Shown: in pieces, positions 10,514 through 19,073 of the stretch | Layout of the letters: the number at the start of each line of letters is the position of its first letter | How positions within the stretch are numbered: the stretch's first letter is position 1 | Source: an uncultured Alphaproteobacteria bacterium | GTDB lineage: Bacteria > Pseudomonadota > Alphaproteobacteria > HIMB59 > GCA-002718135 | Length of the DNA stretch: 46,262 bases | Direction of reading: 5' to 3' | NCBI GenBank assembly: GCA_902517315.1 | Contig: CABYBP010000008.1 | Span: forward strand, 1-46,262 | Position numbers and translations under genes: made by a program | Notes under the pieces: generated by a model | The model's database searches: none | What the model was told of the DNA's origin: nothing | The model's input: only the letters and a program-made list of their open reading frames with translations

Positions 10514-12439
10514 TTATTCTATGGGTGATTTTGCTTCTTCTGATAAACTAGTAACAATATCTTCTAATTTAAAGGTCTTTGTTTCAGAAGAACCAATTCT
10601 TCTAACAGATACTGTTTTATCTTGAGCCTCTTTTTTTCCAACAGCTATGATTGCTGGAACTTTACCATTACTGTGCTCACGTATTTTATAACCAATTTTT
10701 TCATTGCGAGTATCTATGTTAGATCTAATTCCTTTTGATATTAACTTTTTTAGTACTTCATTAGCATACTCATCAGTAGCAGATGTAATTGTAGCAACTA
10801 CTGCTTGCAGTGGTGACAGCCAAAAAGGGAGATGACCCTCATAATGTTCAATAAGAATACCTGTGAATCTCTCTAAAGAGCCAAATAGAGCTCTGTGCAA
10901 CATAACAGGTATTTTTTTATTACCATCCTCTCCAATATAAGTAGCACCCAATCTCCCAGGTAAATTTAAATCTACTTGCAGTGTTCCACATTGCCAATCT
11001 CTACCAATTGCATCTCGTAAAACAAACTCTAATTTCGGACCATAAAATGCTCCCTCTCCTGGGTTAAGTGAGTACTCAAGGCCTGTTGCTTCCATAGCTT
11101 GCATTAATGCAGCCTCAGCTTTATCCCAAACAGCATCATCTCCAACGCGTTTTTCAGGACGATCAGAAAATTTAATTCTAACATTATCAAAACCGAAATC
11201 TTTATAGATACTAAGTATCAGATCACATACCGTCTTACTCTCTTGTGTAATTTGATCCTCTGTACAAAATATATGTGCATCATCTTGTGTAAATGCTCTC
11301 ACTCGCATTAATCCATGAAGGGCACCCGATGGTTCATAACGATGTACTTTTCCAAACTCAGATAATAGAAATGGTAGATCCCTATAACTTTTTAATCCTT
11401 GTTTAAAAATTTCTACAGCACCAGGACAATTCATTGGTTTGATTGCATAAATTTTATCGTCTTTCGCTTCAGTTCTAAACATCATGTCACTAAATTTATC
11501 CCAGTGACCAGAGGTCTCCCATAGAGACTTATCCATCATGTCTGGTGTATTAGTTTCCACATAACCTGCATTATCTTGTCTCTTTCGCATATAATTTATT
11601 AAGGATTGGAATAATGTCCAACCTTTAGGATGCCAAAACACCGCTCCAGGAGCCTCTTCCTGAAAATGAAATAAATCCATTTCTCGTCCTAGTTTTCGGT
11701 GATCTCTTTTCTCTGCTTCCTCAATTTGTAAAAGGTGCTGTTCAAGATCTTTTTCTGTTGCCCATGCCGTTCCATAAATTCTTGTTAGCATTGCATTGGA
11801 TGAATCACCTCGCCAGTAAGCACCAGCAACCTTCATTAATTTAAATGCTTTACCAATTTGTTTAGTTGAAACCATGTGAGGGCCTCGGCACAAGTCTAAC
11901 CAGTCACCCTGTTTGTAAATACTGATTTCCTCATTATTAGGTAAATCATTTATTAATTCAACTTTGTAGTCCTCACCCTTATCTTTAAAATGTTTTATTG
12001 ATTCCTCTTTAGACCATACTTCTCTTACAAAATTTTTATTTCTTTGTATGATATCTTGCATTCTCTTTTCAATTTTTGGAAGATCAGCAACAGTAAAAGG
12101 TTCATCTCTTGCAAAATCATAATAAAAACCATTTTCAATAGCTGGACCAATCGTAACTTGTGTTCCTGGGAATAATTCTTGTACAGCTTCTGCCATTACA
12201 TGAGCGCAGTCATGCCGAATTAATTCAAGGGCTTCATCACTATCTCTTTTTAAAATTGCTACTGACGCATCACTATTAATAGGCAAACTAATATCTTTTA
12301 TTTCATTATTAATTTTTATAGCGACTGACTCTTTAGCAAGAGATTTAGAAATTTGTGAAGCTAAATCTAGACCACTAATGCCTTTATCAACTTCTTTTTT
12401 ATTTCCATCTGGGAATGTAATTATTATCTTTTCACTCAT
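10514..12439 (-). CDS. thrS: Threonyl-tRNA synthetase
   Basis: Class II synthetase, 641 residues, complete. An N-terminal TGS domain (about 1-60) precedes the SAD editing domain with [10 protein letters not shown] near 74 and the C-x3-H editing motif in LCRGPHMV. Then come the catalytic core ([12 protein letters not shown], zinc cysteine; [24 protein letters not shown]) and the anticodon-binding domain ([20 protein letters not shown] onward). It overlaps cysS by 4 bp (ATGA), a translationally coupled pair of synthetase genes. Confidence 0.97.
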   Translation of the reverse strand: MSEKIIITFPDGNKKEVDKGISGLDLASQISKSLAKESVAIKINNEIKDISLPINSDASVAILKRDSDEALELIRHDCAHVMAEAVQELFPGTQVTIGPAIENGFYYDFARDEPFTVADLPKIEKRMQDIIQRNKNFVREVWSKEESIKHFKDKGEDYKVELINDLPNNEEISIYKQGDWLDLCRGPHMVSTKQIGKAFKLMKVAGAYWRGDSSNAMLTRIYGTAWATEKDLEQHLLQIEEAEKRDHRKLGREMDLFHFQEEAPGAVFWHPKGWTLFQSLINYMRKRQDNAGYVETNTPDMMDKSLWETSGHWDKFSDMMFRTEAKDDKIYAIKPMNCPGAVEIFKQGLKSYRDLPFLLSEFGKVHRYEPSGALHGLMRVRAFTQDDAHIFCTEDQITQESKTVCDLILSIYKDFGFDNVRIKFSDRPEKRVGDDAVWDKAEAALMQAMEATGLEYSLNPGEGAFYGPKLEFVLRDAIGRDWQCGTLQVDLNLPGRLGATYIGEDGNKKIPVMLHRALFGSLERFTGILIEHYEGHLPFWLSPLQAVVATITSATDEYANEVLKKLISKGIRSNIDTRNEKIGYKIREHSNGKVPAIIAVGKKEAQDKTVSVRRIGSSETKTFKLEDIVTSLSEEAKSPIE

Positions 12440-13821
12440 CTAGATTTCCGCCAAATCGTTCCTTTATCAGTATCTTCTATTTCTATACCTTTATCTTTTA
12501 ATATGTCCCTTATACTATCTGCCAAATTAAAATTTTTACTGCGTCTAGCTTCATTGCGTTCATTTATCAACCTTTCAATTTCTTCAGTATTTTCAGTATT
12601 TTTTTGATTATAACCCAACCAACTACTTGGATCATTCTCAAGAATACCTAATATTTTGCCAGCTGATAGGAGATTATTTTTGATTTCTCTTTTTCTTTCA
12701 TCAGATGCAGATGAGACATCATTTGCTTCCTCATTAAGTTTTGCAATTACTTTCGGCGTGTTTAAATCATCTAAAATTGATTCCATTATTAACTCAGAAG
12801 GTATCTTAGAGTCTATCTCAACTTCTGATAGTTCTAACAGAACTCTATAAAGTCTATCAATCATTTTATTATTTTGTTCAATGATGTCTTCAGTCCAGTT
12901 TAATGGCTGTTTATAGTGAGCTGATAATAATGTTAGTCGTAAAACTTCTCCTTTATATTTTTTATTAAGTTCGTGAACTAGTCTTATATTACCAATCGAT
13001 TTCGACATTTTTTCACCCTCAACATTAACAAAACCATTGTGAAACCAAAAAGTTGCAAAATCTTCAGGATGTTTATTTTCAGAAATTGAACAAGTTTGAG
13101 CTATTTCATTTTCGTGATGAGGAAATACTAAATCTATACCACCACTATGAATATCAAAAGGTAGGCCCAGGGATTTTTCTGACATTACAGAACATTCTAA
13201 ATGCCATCCTGGTCTTCCAAATCCCCAAGGTGAATCCCAACCTGGCAGTGGAGAAGGGGAAGGTTTCCACAAAATAAAATCAGCTGGATCTTTTTTAAAA
13301 GGAGCAACCTCAACACGACTTCCAGCTATTTGTTCATCTCTATTTCTTTTTGAAAGAATTCCATAATTCTCAAAAGCTGGTACATGGAATAAAACATGCC
13401 CTTCTTTTTCATAAGCTTTCTCTTCCTCAATTAATTTTTTTATTAACTCAATCATTTCTTTTATATGATCAGTTGCTCTTGGTTGAATATCAGGAAGGTT
13501 TACACCAAGGGCACTCATATCATTATTGTATATCTCAGTATATTTTGATGTAATAACACTGATGTCCTCACCAGATTCCTTAGAAGCATCTATAATTTTA
13601 TCATCAATATCGGTGATGTTAGATACATATGTTACTTTCTTATACTGGGTTTTTAAAACACGAACTAATAAATCGTTAACCACTGCCATTCTTGCATTTC
13701 CAATATGTGCAAAATTATAAACAGTTGGCCCACATGCATAAATTCTTACATGATCAGGATTAACTGGTTTAAAAAATTCTTTTTTACCACTTAGTGTGTT
13801 TTGTAATTGTAATGACATCAA
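12436..13821 (-). CDS. cysS: Cysteinyl-tRNA synthetase
   Basis: Class I synthetase, 461 residues. The first zinc ligand and HIGH motif are in [18 protein letters not shown] (C30; HIGN 39-42). [13 protein letters not shown] holds another zinc cysteine, [18 protein letters not shown] is the cysteine pocket, and EKMSKS is the KMSKS loop. The chain starts with two adjacent methionines at 13821 and 13818. It lies 9 bp after a DUF2141 gene on the same strand, which is therefore probably the first gene of this operon. Confidence 0.97.
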   Translation of the reverse strand: MMSLQLQNTLSGKKEFFKPVNPDHVRIYACGPTVYNFAHIGNARMAVVNDLLVRVLKTQYKKVTYVSNITDIDDKIIDASKESGEDISVITSKYTEIYNNDMSALGVNLPDIQPRATDHIKEMIELIKKLIEEEKAYEKEGHVLFHVPAFENYGILSKRNRDEQIAGSRVEVAPFKKDPADFILWKPSPSPLPGWDSPWGFGRPGWHLECSVMSEKSLGLPFDIHSGGIDLVFPHHENEIAQTCSISENKHPEDFATFWFHNGFVNVEGEKMSKSIGNIRLVHELNKKYKGEVLRLTLLSAHYKQPLNWTEDIIEQNNKMIDRLYRVLLELSEVEIDSKIPSELIMESILDDLNTPKVIAKLNEEANDVSSASDERKREIKNNLLSAGKILGILENDPSSWLGYNQKNTENTEEIERLINERNEARRSKNFNLADSIRDILKDKGIEIEDTDKGTIWRKSR

Positions 13822-13829
13822 TATTTTTT

Positions 13830-14252
13830 TTAATAATTAAGTTCTATTACCACGGGTTCGCCGTGAACTAAAATGATTGCCGCTTTTTCAAAAGATGGAG
13901 GACCTTTAGGCTGATAATTATTGCTAAAAGCAAAACCCTCTTTTGGTCGCCAGAATAAACCTGTCTTTAATTCTCCATTAGAATCTTCATCATGATAGGC
14001 AACTATTGCAATTTTTCCTTCATGTATTTTGCTTAAAGGGACCAAAACCCTACCTTTTTGAACTCTTTTTCTCACACTCTCAATAGCTAATTCCTCATCT
14101 AAAAAACTCTCTTTGGAGTCATATATTTTAACATCTATATATCCCTCGCCATGTTCAATATTGGGAAAAATTATTGTTCCATGGCCATAAAGATAAGATG
14201 ACCATGTGACGGATAAGCAAAAAAAGAATATTTTAGTTAAAATAGTTTTCAT
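13830..14252 (-). CDS. DUF2141 exported protein
   Basis: A 140-residue protein with an N-terminal signal peptide (about 1-23). The body matches DUF2141: a beta-rich start ending IDVKIYDS, then IAVVAYHDEDSNGELKTGLF-type sequence at about 83-102 and GFAFSNNYQPKGPPSFEKA. Family members are small periplasmic or surface beta-sandwich proteins of unknown role, and the DEDSNG loop may hold a metal. Its start codon is only 28 bp from the divergent pabB start, with a -10 box between. Confidence 0.85.
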   Translation of the reverse strand: MKTILTKIFFFCLSVTWSSYLYGHGTIIFPNIEHGEGYIDVKIYDSKESFLDEELAIESVRKRVQKGRVLVPLSKIHEGKIAIVAYHDEDSNGELKTGLFWRPKEGFAFSNNYQPKGPPSFEKAAIILVHGEPVVIELNY

Positions 14253-14264
14253 ATAAGTATCCTA

Positions 14265-14272
14265 ATTATAAT
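14265..14272. promoter_or_regulatory. Palindromic -10 box serving both DUF2141 and pabB
   Basis: ATTATAAT is a perfect palindrome that reads TATAAT on the plus strand (14267-14272) and on the minus strand (14270-14265). Expected start sites are near 14279-14281 (plus, at the pabB GTG) and near 14258 (minus, about 6 nt before the DUF2141 ATG). The whole gap between the two genes is 28 bp. Confidence 0.55.
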
Positions 14273-14280
14273 AGAATCCA

Positions 14281-15486
14281 GTGCTGAACAATAACGAATA
14301 TTTAGATAAATTATATCAATCTGATAAGTCTATTATTATTTACAAAAATGATAATGGCTTTGACGTATATACCGATTTTTCTAAAAAAATAATTGTAGAT
14401 AAAAAAAATATAAAAAAATTTTTAAATATACAATCTAAAGAAAAGAGCTCAAGTATTGACGGTTTAAATTGTTACATAGGTTTTTTTGGATACAAACTAC
14501 TTTGTGATAATATTGGAATAAAACTCCCAAAACAAAAAACTACAAATTTTTATAGTGGACTTTTTTATAAACCTAAAACAAAAATTAGTATTGGTAAAAA
14601 AATTATAATTAAAAGTACCAAAACCAATTTTCGAAATATTAAAACTAATACAAAAAAATACTCGAAATTAAATAAGAATTTTAATTTAAATTTAACTCTA
14701 CAACAGTACTCTAAACTATTTGATGATTTCTCAAAAAATATTAAGCAAGGGAAGACTTATCAAATAAAAATTGCTCAGACTTACTCAAAAAAAGGCAATA
14801 TAAACGCGATAGATCTTTTCTGGAAATTAATGCAAATAAATCAGTCCCCTGAAAGTTTTCTAATTAGAGATAAAGGTTATAGTATCATTAGTTGCTCACC
14901 TGAAACACTGTTATTAAAAAAAGGAGATCTGATAAAAACTAAACCTATTGCAGGTACTTTAAGAAAAACGAAAAAAATAAATCACAATAAAGCATTAGCT
15001 TTTTTTAGAAGAAATGAAAAAGAAACTAAAGAACACAATATGATAGTGGACATGGAAAGAAACGATCTTTCAAAAATTTGTAAAACTGGTTCAGTAAAAA
15101 TAGATAAATTAAAAACAGTTGAAGAATATAGAGATCTCTTCCATTACGTTACAACAATCAAAGGTGTTTTGAAAAACAAAATAACTAATCATGAAATAAT
15201 CTCATCGTTAATGCCTGGTGGATCAGTAATTGGTTGTCCAAAAATAAGCACTATTCAACTTTTAAATCAAAAAGAGAAATCTGATAGAAATATTTATACT
15301 GGCAGTTTTGGGATCATACATTCGAATGGAGATATGCGTTTTAATATAATGATAAGGACACTACTTAATTTTAAAAATGCTATTGAATTATCTGTCGCTA
15401 GTGGAGTAATATTGGGAAGTACTGCAAAAAAAGAATATAATGAAAACTATATAAAGGCCAAATCTCTATTAGATTTGTTTATTTAA
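14281..15486 (+). CDS. pabB: Aminodeoxychorismate synthase component I (chorismate-binding)
   Basis: Uses chorismate and ammonia to make aminodeoxychorismate for p-aminobenzoate and folate. Chorismate-enzyme blocks run in order: GFFGYKLL (68-74), SCSPETLL (204-211), KPIAGTLRK (221-229), EHNMIVDMERNDL (251-263), PGGSVIGCPKIS. The motif reads PIAGT, where many PabB proteins have PIKGT; TrpE has PIAGT. The folate genes downstream favour PabB. At 401 residues it is short, with a reduced N-terminal domain. The GTG start lies at the predicted transcript start and has no ribosome-binding site. It is very rich in Lys, Asn and Ile, and its stop overlaps pabA (TAATG). Confidence 0.85.
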   Translation: MLNNNEYLDKLYQSDKSIIIYKNDNGFDVYTDFSKKIIVDKKNIKKFLNIQSKEKSSSIDGLNCYIGFFGYKLLCDNIGIKLPKQKTTNFYSGLFYKPKTKISIGKKIIIKSTKTNFRNIKTNTKKYSKLNKNFNLNLTLQQYSKLFDDFSKNIKQGKTYQIKIAQTYSKKGNINAIDLFWKLMQINQSPESFLIRDKGYSIISCSPETLLLKKGDLIKTKPIAGTLRKTKKINHNKALAFFRRNEKETKEHNMIVDMERNDLSKICKTGSVKIDKLKTVEEYRDLFHYVTTIKGVLKNKITNHEIISSLMPGGSVIGCPKISTIQLLNQKEKSDRNIYTGSFGIIHSNGDMRFNIMIRTLLNFKNAIELSVASGVILGSTAKKEYNENYIKAKSLLDLFI

Positions 15487-16043
15487 TGATTTATTTAATC
15501 GATCACGAAGACTCATTTACATACAATCTTGCTCACTTATTAGATAGTATAGAGCCAACTATAGTATCTAATTACTATGAAATTAATTATAAAAAACTTC
15601 GTAAAGCTTCAACAATAGTTCTTTCACCTGGGCCTGGTGAGCCTAAAGATTATCCTTTAACTTCAGAGGTTTATAAAAAATATAAGGGAAAGAAAAAAAT
15701 TCTCGGAATCTGCTTAGGTTTCCAACACATAGTGCACTCTGAAGGAGGTAAAATAGTTCAACAAAAAAATATCTTACATGGTTATCAAAGTCGTATAAAA
15801 ATTATAAGTGACAAATCAATTTTTAAAAAAAATGTCGATCTCCTTGGCGGCAGATATCATTCACTTAAATTAGAAGAGCCATTTATTTCAAAATCAATGA
15901 TAATTACAATGCGTTGTGCAAAAACAAACGTGGCAATGGCAATTGAAGATGATATGAATCAAGTATATGGATTTCAGTTTCACCCAGACTCTTTTTTAAC
16001 TCCAAATGGAAAATATCTTATTAAAAAAATCATATCACGTTAA
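15486..16043 (+). CDS. pabA: Aminodeoxychorismate synthase component II (glutamine amidotransferase)
   Basis: Class I amidotransferase subunit that supplies ammonia to PabB. The oxyanion/entry motif LSPGPGEPKD (46-55) and the nucleophile C76 in LGICLGFQH are present. H166 is in FQFHPDSF; the third triad residue, normally Glu in HPES, is Asp168 here. The length of 185 residues is normal. TrpG and PabA cannot be told apart from sequence alone; the pabB-pabA-pabC-fol order decides. Its 3' end overlaps the next gene by 38 bp. Confidence 0.88.
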   Translation: MIYLIDHEDSFTYNLAHLLDSIEPTIVSNYYEINYKKLRKASTIVLSPGPGEPKDYPLTSEVYKKYKGKKKILGICLGFQHIVHSEGGKIVQQKNILHGYQSRIKIISDKSIFKKNVDLLGGRYHSLKLEEPFISKSMIITMRCAKTNVAMAIEDDMNQVYGFQFHPDSFLTPNGKYLIKKIISR

Positions 16044-16755
16044 AGATTTAAAAAATGTAAAGTTTAATTTTCTTTGGGGGTATAATGGTGTTTTTACAAC
16101 TATAAGGATTTCAGGAAATAAACCAAACTTAGTTTTAATAGATCAACATTTAAAAAAACTTAACAAAGATTCAAATTTCTTTGGTATTAGTTTTAAAGTT
16201 TCAAAACAATTTCTTATTAATTTTATACATACTAATTCTAAAATTAAAAACTATGATCACTTATTAAGAGTGGCAGTTACAAAAAAATTAATTTCTTTAT
16301 CTTTGCGAAAAAGGAATAAAGAAGAAAAAAATTTTACTGCTCATATCTATAGATACCAAAGAACCTTACCTTCTTTTAAAAACTTACAATATAAAAAAAT
16401 ACTTTCTTTACAAAAAAAAATTAATTTACAAAAAGAAGAAATTCTTTTTTATAATAAAAGTAAGATTTTAGAGGGGTCGACCACAAACTTAATTTTTGTA
16501 AAAAATAATCAATTATTTATTCCGAAGAATTCATATTACTTTGGAATAACCTTATCATATTTAACAAAAACAATTCCATACAAGATTAAAAAAATAGATA
16601 TTCTAATATCTAATTTACATGAATTCAGTGAAATACTTTTGGTTGGATCTGGCAAGGGAGTTGTAAGTATTTCTTCTATTGATCAATTAAATTGGTACAG
16701 ATCTTCTCTTAAGATGTACAAGTCTATATTAAAAGAATATTCAAAAGTTTTATAA
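16006..16755 (+). CDS. pabC: Class IV aminotransferase fold, probable aminodeoxychorismate lyase
   Basis: PLP enzyme of fold type IV, expected to release pyruvate from aminodeoxychorismate to give p-aminobenzoate. The N-terminal WGYNGVFTTIRI corresponds to the usual 'GdGvFeTir' block. LPSFKNLQYKK probably holds the PLP lysine (K125), which sits about 31 residues before the KILEGSTTNLIF cofactor motif (EGSTTN 156-161). The family also contains branched-chain and D-amino-acid aminotransferases, so the name rests on its place between pabA and folP. The only ATG that keeps the N-terminal block is inside pabA. It ends one base before the folP start. Confidence 0.75.
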   Translation: MENILLKKSYHVKDLKNVKFNFLWGYNGVFTTIRISGNKPNLVLIDQHLKKLNKDSNFFGISFKVSKQFLINFIHTNSKIKNYDHLLRVAVTKKLISLSLRKRNKEEKNFTAHIYRYQRTLPSFKNLQYKKILSLQKKINLQKEEILFYNKSKILEGSTTNLIFVKNNQLFIPKNSYYFGITLSYLTKTIPYKIKKIDILISNLHEFSEILLVGSGKGVVSISSIDQLNWYRSSLKMYKSILKEYSKVL

Positions 16756-16756
16756 A

Positions 16757-17575
16757 ATGAAATTGGGCAAACATAATTTTAAATTTAATAAACCAACAGT
16801 AATGGGCATATGCAATGTTACGCCCGACTCTTTTAGTGATGGTGGAAAAAGTTTTAAGACAAAGGATGCTCTAAATAATATCAAGAAAATGACAGAAAAT
16901 GGAGCAGATATCATTGATATTGGAGCAGAAAGTACGAGGCCTGGCTCTGAACCTCTTACCCATAAGGAAGAAGTTAAAAGGTTAAATCCTATATTAAAAA
17001 AATTACCAAAAAACAAATTTATTATCTCAGTTGATACTAATAAAATTGAGACACAAGAATATGCATTAAGTATGGGCGTTCATATAATTAATGACGTGTT
17101 TGGCGGTTCTGAGGATTTATTTCATTTATCTAAAAAATTCAAAACAGGTTTAATCTTAATGCATACACCTGCTCCACCTAAGACAATGCAATCTAAAATT
17201 AATTCTTACAAAAATGTAGTACAAGATATTAAGAAAATATTTTTAAAAAAAATTAAACAACTAGAAAAATTAAAAATACCTACAACTAAAGTATGGTTTG
17301 ATCCTGGAATAGGTTTCGGTAAAAATTTAAATCAAAATATCGAGATCATGCAAAAAATGGAACAGTTTAAGTTTAAAGGTTATGGATTGCTGCTAGGCTC
17401 TTCAAGAAAAAGTTGGATAAATCTAATTGATCAAAGCAATGCTGATGAAAGATTAGGAGGCTCTATTGCTTCCGCTTTATATTGTTATCAAAAAGGTGTT
17501 GATATATTTAGGGTGCATGATGTTAAAGAAACTTCACAGTCATTAAAAATTTTTAAAAAATTATGTTTAAAGTAG
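16757..17575 (+). CDS. folP: Dihydropteroate synthase
   Basis: Joins p-aminobenzoate and hydroxymethyl-dihydropterin pyrophosphate. Motifs are MGICNVTPDSFSDGGK (pyrophosphate loop), ADIIDIGAESTRPGSEP, ISVDT, IINDVFGG, VWFDPGIGFGK and LLLGSSRKSW, which form the pterin site of the TIM barrel. The 272-residue length is typical. It overlaps folB by 13 bp, so product flow from PabC and FolK to FolP is encoded in one transcript. Confidence 0.96.
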   Translation: MKLGKHNFKFNKPTVMGICNVTPDSFSDGGKSFKTKDALNNIKKMTENGADIIDIGAESTRPGSEPLTHKEEVKRLNPILKKLPKNKFIISVDTNKIETQEYALSMGVHIINDVFGGSEDLFHLSKKFKTGLILMHTPAPPKTMQSKINSYKNVVQDIKKIFLKKIKQLEKLKIPTTKVWFDPGIGFGKNLNQNIEIMQKMEQFKFKGYGLLLGSSRKSWINLIDQSNADERLGGSIASALYCYQKGVDIFRVHDVKETSQSLKIFKKLCLK

Positions 17576-17907
17576 AAATAAAAAACTTATCAATTAGTGC
17601 AAATTTAGGCATCACAGAACTTGAAAGAAAGAAAAAGCAACTTCTCAAAGTTACTCTATCCTTTGAATATAAAGTAAAAGATTCCTCAAATTTAAATAAT
17701 ATCAATAATGTTAAAGATTATTCTTCCATTACAAAATTTCTTAAGACTTATATTAAAGAATCAAAGTCACACACTCTTGAACATTTAATTTCTAAAACAT
17801 TGAAGGTGCTTGAAAAAAAATTTAAGATCAAAAATATAAAAATAAAGATAAATAAAACAGCTGTTGCCAAAAAATATGGAGCAGAATCAGTAAGTGTTTC
17901 AAACTGA
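17563..17907 (+). CDS. folB: Dihydroneopterin aldolase
   Basis: A 114-residue member of the FolB/FolX tunnelling fold that cleaves dihydroneopterin to hydroxymethyl-dihydropterin. It has the start IKNLSISANLGITELERKKKQ (3-23), the DYSSITKFLK block and the HTLEHLISKTLKVLE helix with the conserved Glu. Lysine content is extreme. It overlaps both folP and folK, consistent with a coupled DHNA-HPPK-DHPS set. Confidence 0.88.
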   Translation: MFKVEIKNLSISANLGITELERKKKQLLKVTLSFEYKVKDSSNLNNINNVKDYSSITKFLKTYIKESKSHTLEHLISKTLKVLEKKFKIKNIKIKINKTAVAKKYGAESVSVSN

Positions 17908-18394
17908 AACTATCATAGCCCTTGGGTCAAATGTAGGTAATTCAATACTTAATTTACGTAGTGCAGTAAAAGAGTTAAATAAAATTGGGCACATAAGTAA
18001 GTTTGCTAATATTTATATATCTGCACCATATGGATATAAATATCAGTCAAACTTTTACAATAGTGCAATTATCTTAAAAACAAATCATCAGCCTCTTCAA
18101 TTAATCAATTCTATTCAGAACATTGAAAGAAAATTAAAAAAAAATAAAAGAATAGTTAACGGACCAAGAAGTATCGATATTGATATAATTTTTTTTGGAA
18201 TTAGTAAGTATCATTACAACAATCTAATTATTCCACATCCAAGAGCCAAAGAAAGAGATTTTGTTCTATATCCTATATTAGATATTAAACCCTTTCTTAT
18301 CCATCCAGTTGAAAAAAAATCTATCAATCAATTATATAAAGAATTAACAAATAAATATATTATTAAAAAATTATCCTATAGAAATTTGATTTAA
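17894..18394 (+). CDS. folK: 6-hydroxymethyl-7,8-dihydropterin pyrophosphokinase
   Basis: Transfers pyrophosphate from ATP to hydroxymethyl-dihydropterin, giving the FolP substrate. It shows IALGSNVGNSILNLRSA, the YISAPYGYKYQSNFYNSAI pterin region, the metal-binding GPRSIDIDIIFFG and IPHPRAKERDFVLYPILDI. Start codon is GTG, 13 bp inside folB. The last 24 bp overlap the 3' end of the trpF-like gene on the other strand, so there is no room for a terminator. Confidence 0.94.
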   Translation: MFQTETIIALGSNVGNSILNLRSAVKELNKIGHISKFANIYISAPYGYKYQSNFYNSAIILKTNHQPLQLINSIQNIERKLKKNKRIVNGPRSIDIDIIFFGISKYHYNNLIIPHPRAKERDFVLYPILDIKPFLIHPVEKKSINQLYKELTNKYIIKKLSYRNLI

Positions 18395-19021
18395 CAAATC
18401 TTTAAGCTTTTCTTGAGATATTAAATTACGGTTATTTTTTAAACCTCTTGAAATATCTAAACCAAAAGGTGAAGTTTGTTTAAGAATATTCGAAACATTT
18501 TTCTTATCTATACCGCCACCAATATAAACAGGAATATTTTTATTTTTAATAAATTCTATTTGTTTAATACTTTTCTTCAATGAGTATTTTTTAATACTTT
18601 TTTTTCTATAAACATTCATATCAAAATAAACCACATCAACAATTTTTTTAATTGACTCAATATAATTTTTATTAAAATTTTCAGGATTAATAGCAATCCC
18701 AATTTTTAATCTTTTAAATATATTTTTAATTCTTAATAAATCCTTTTTTGAAAAGTGATACGAACATGAAATTGTCTTTGGTTTTGTGAAATCTATTTGT
18801 TCAATTATTTTATCTAATGACACATACCGAGTCAAAAGAACTGATTCTATTTTATAATTTTTACACTCTTTAATTAATGATTGAATCTTTTTATCACTAG
18901 CTGTGTTTGGTCCATTCAAACTTTTGCTTGCAAAACCTAATGATTTTATTTTATTTTTATATGCAACTTCAACTGATTTTACATTTGTTATGCCACAAAT
19001 CTTTAAGGGTATTTTTTTCAT
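18371..19021 (-). CDS. trpF: Divergent phosphoribosylanthranilate isomerase (TrpF-like)
   Basis: A 216-residue beta/alpha barrel with the TrpF start LKICGITNVKSVEVA (general base C9 kept). The acid candidate D134 is in VVYFDMN, and the phosphate-binding ends are YIGGGIDKKNV and FGLDISRGLKNN. Two usual blocks are missing: the SPR-x-V loop after the first GF reads SKSLNGPNT, and QLHG is replaced by ISCSYHF. True TrpF in tryptophan synthesis remains the most likely role, but a changed substrate is possible. It is convergent with and overlaps folK, and is divergent from the DUF1800 gene. Confidence 0.65.
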   Translation of the reverse strand: MKKIPLKICGITNVKSVEVAYKNKIKSLGFASKSLNGPNTASDKKIQSLIKECKNYKIESVLLTRYVSLDKIIEQIDFTKPKTISCSYHFSKKDLLRIKNIFKRLKIGIAINPENFNKNYIESIKKIVDVVYFDMNVYRKKSIKKYSLKKSIKQIEFIKNKNIPVYIGGGIDKKNVSNILKQTSPFGLDISRGLKNNRNLISQEKLKDLLNQISIG

Positions 19022-19039
19022 TAAATTTTATTTTTAAAT

Positions 19040-19047
19040 ATTATAAA
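19040..19047. promoter_or_regulatory. Overlapping divergent -10 boxes between trpF-like and DUF1800 genes
   Basis: The sequence ATTATAAA gives TATAAT on the minus strand (19045-19040) and TATAAA on the plus strand (19042-19047). The gap between the two start codons is 52 bp, which leaves leaders of about 12 nt and 20 nt. The region is AT-only, so chance matches are possible. Confidence 0.4.
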
Positions 19048-19073
19048 TATATGTAAACTATTTTTTTTTAAAT

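Noticed and set aside
14281..16043. Naming the chorismate enzyme pair TrpE/TrpG
   Set aside because: The PIAGT motif allows it, but the pair is followed directly by pabC and folP-folB-folK, and the first protein is shorter than usual TrpE.
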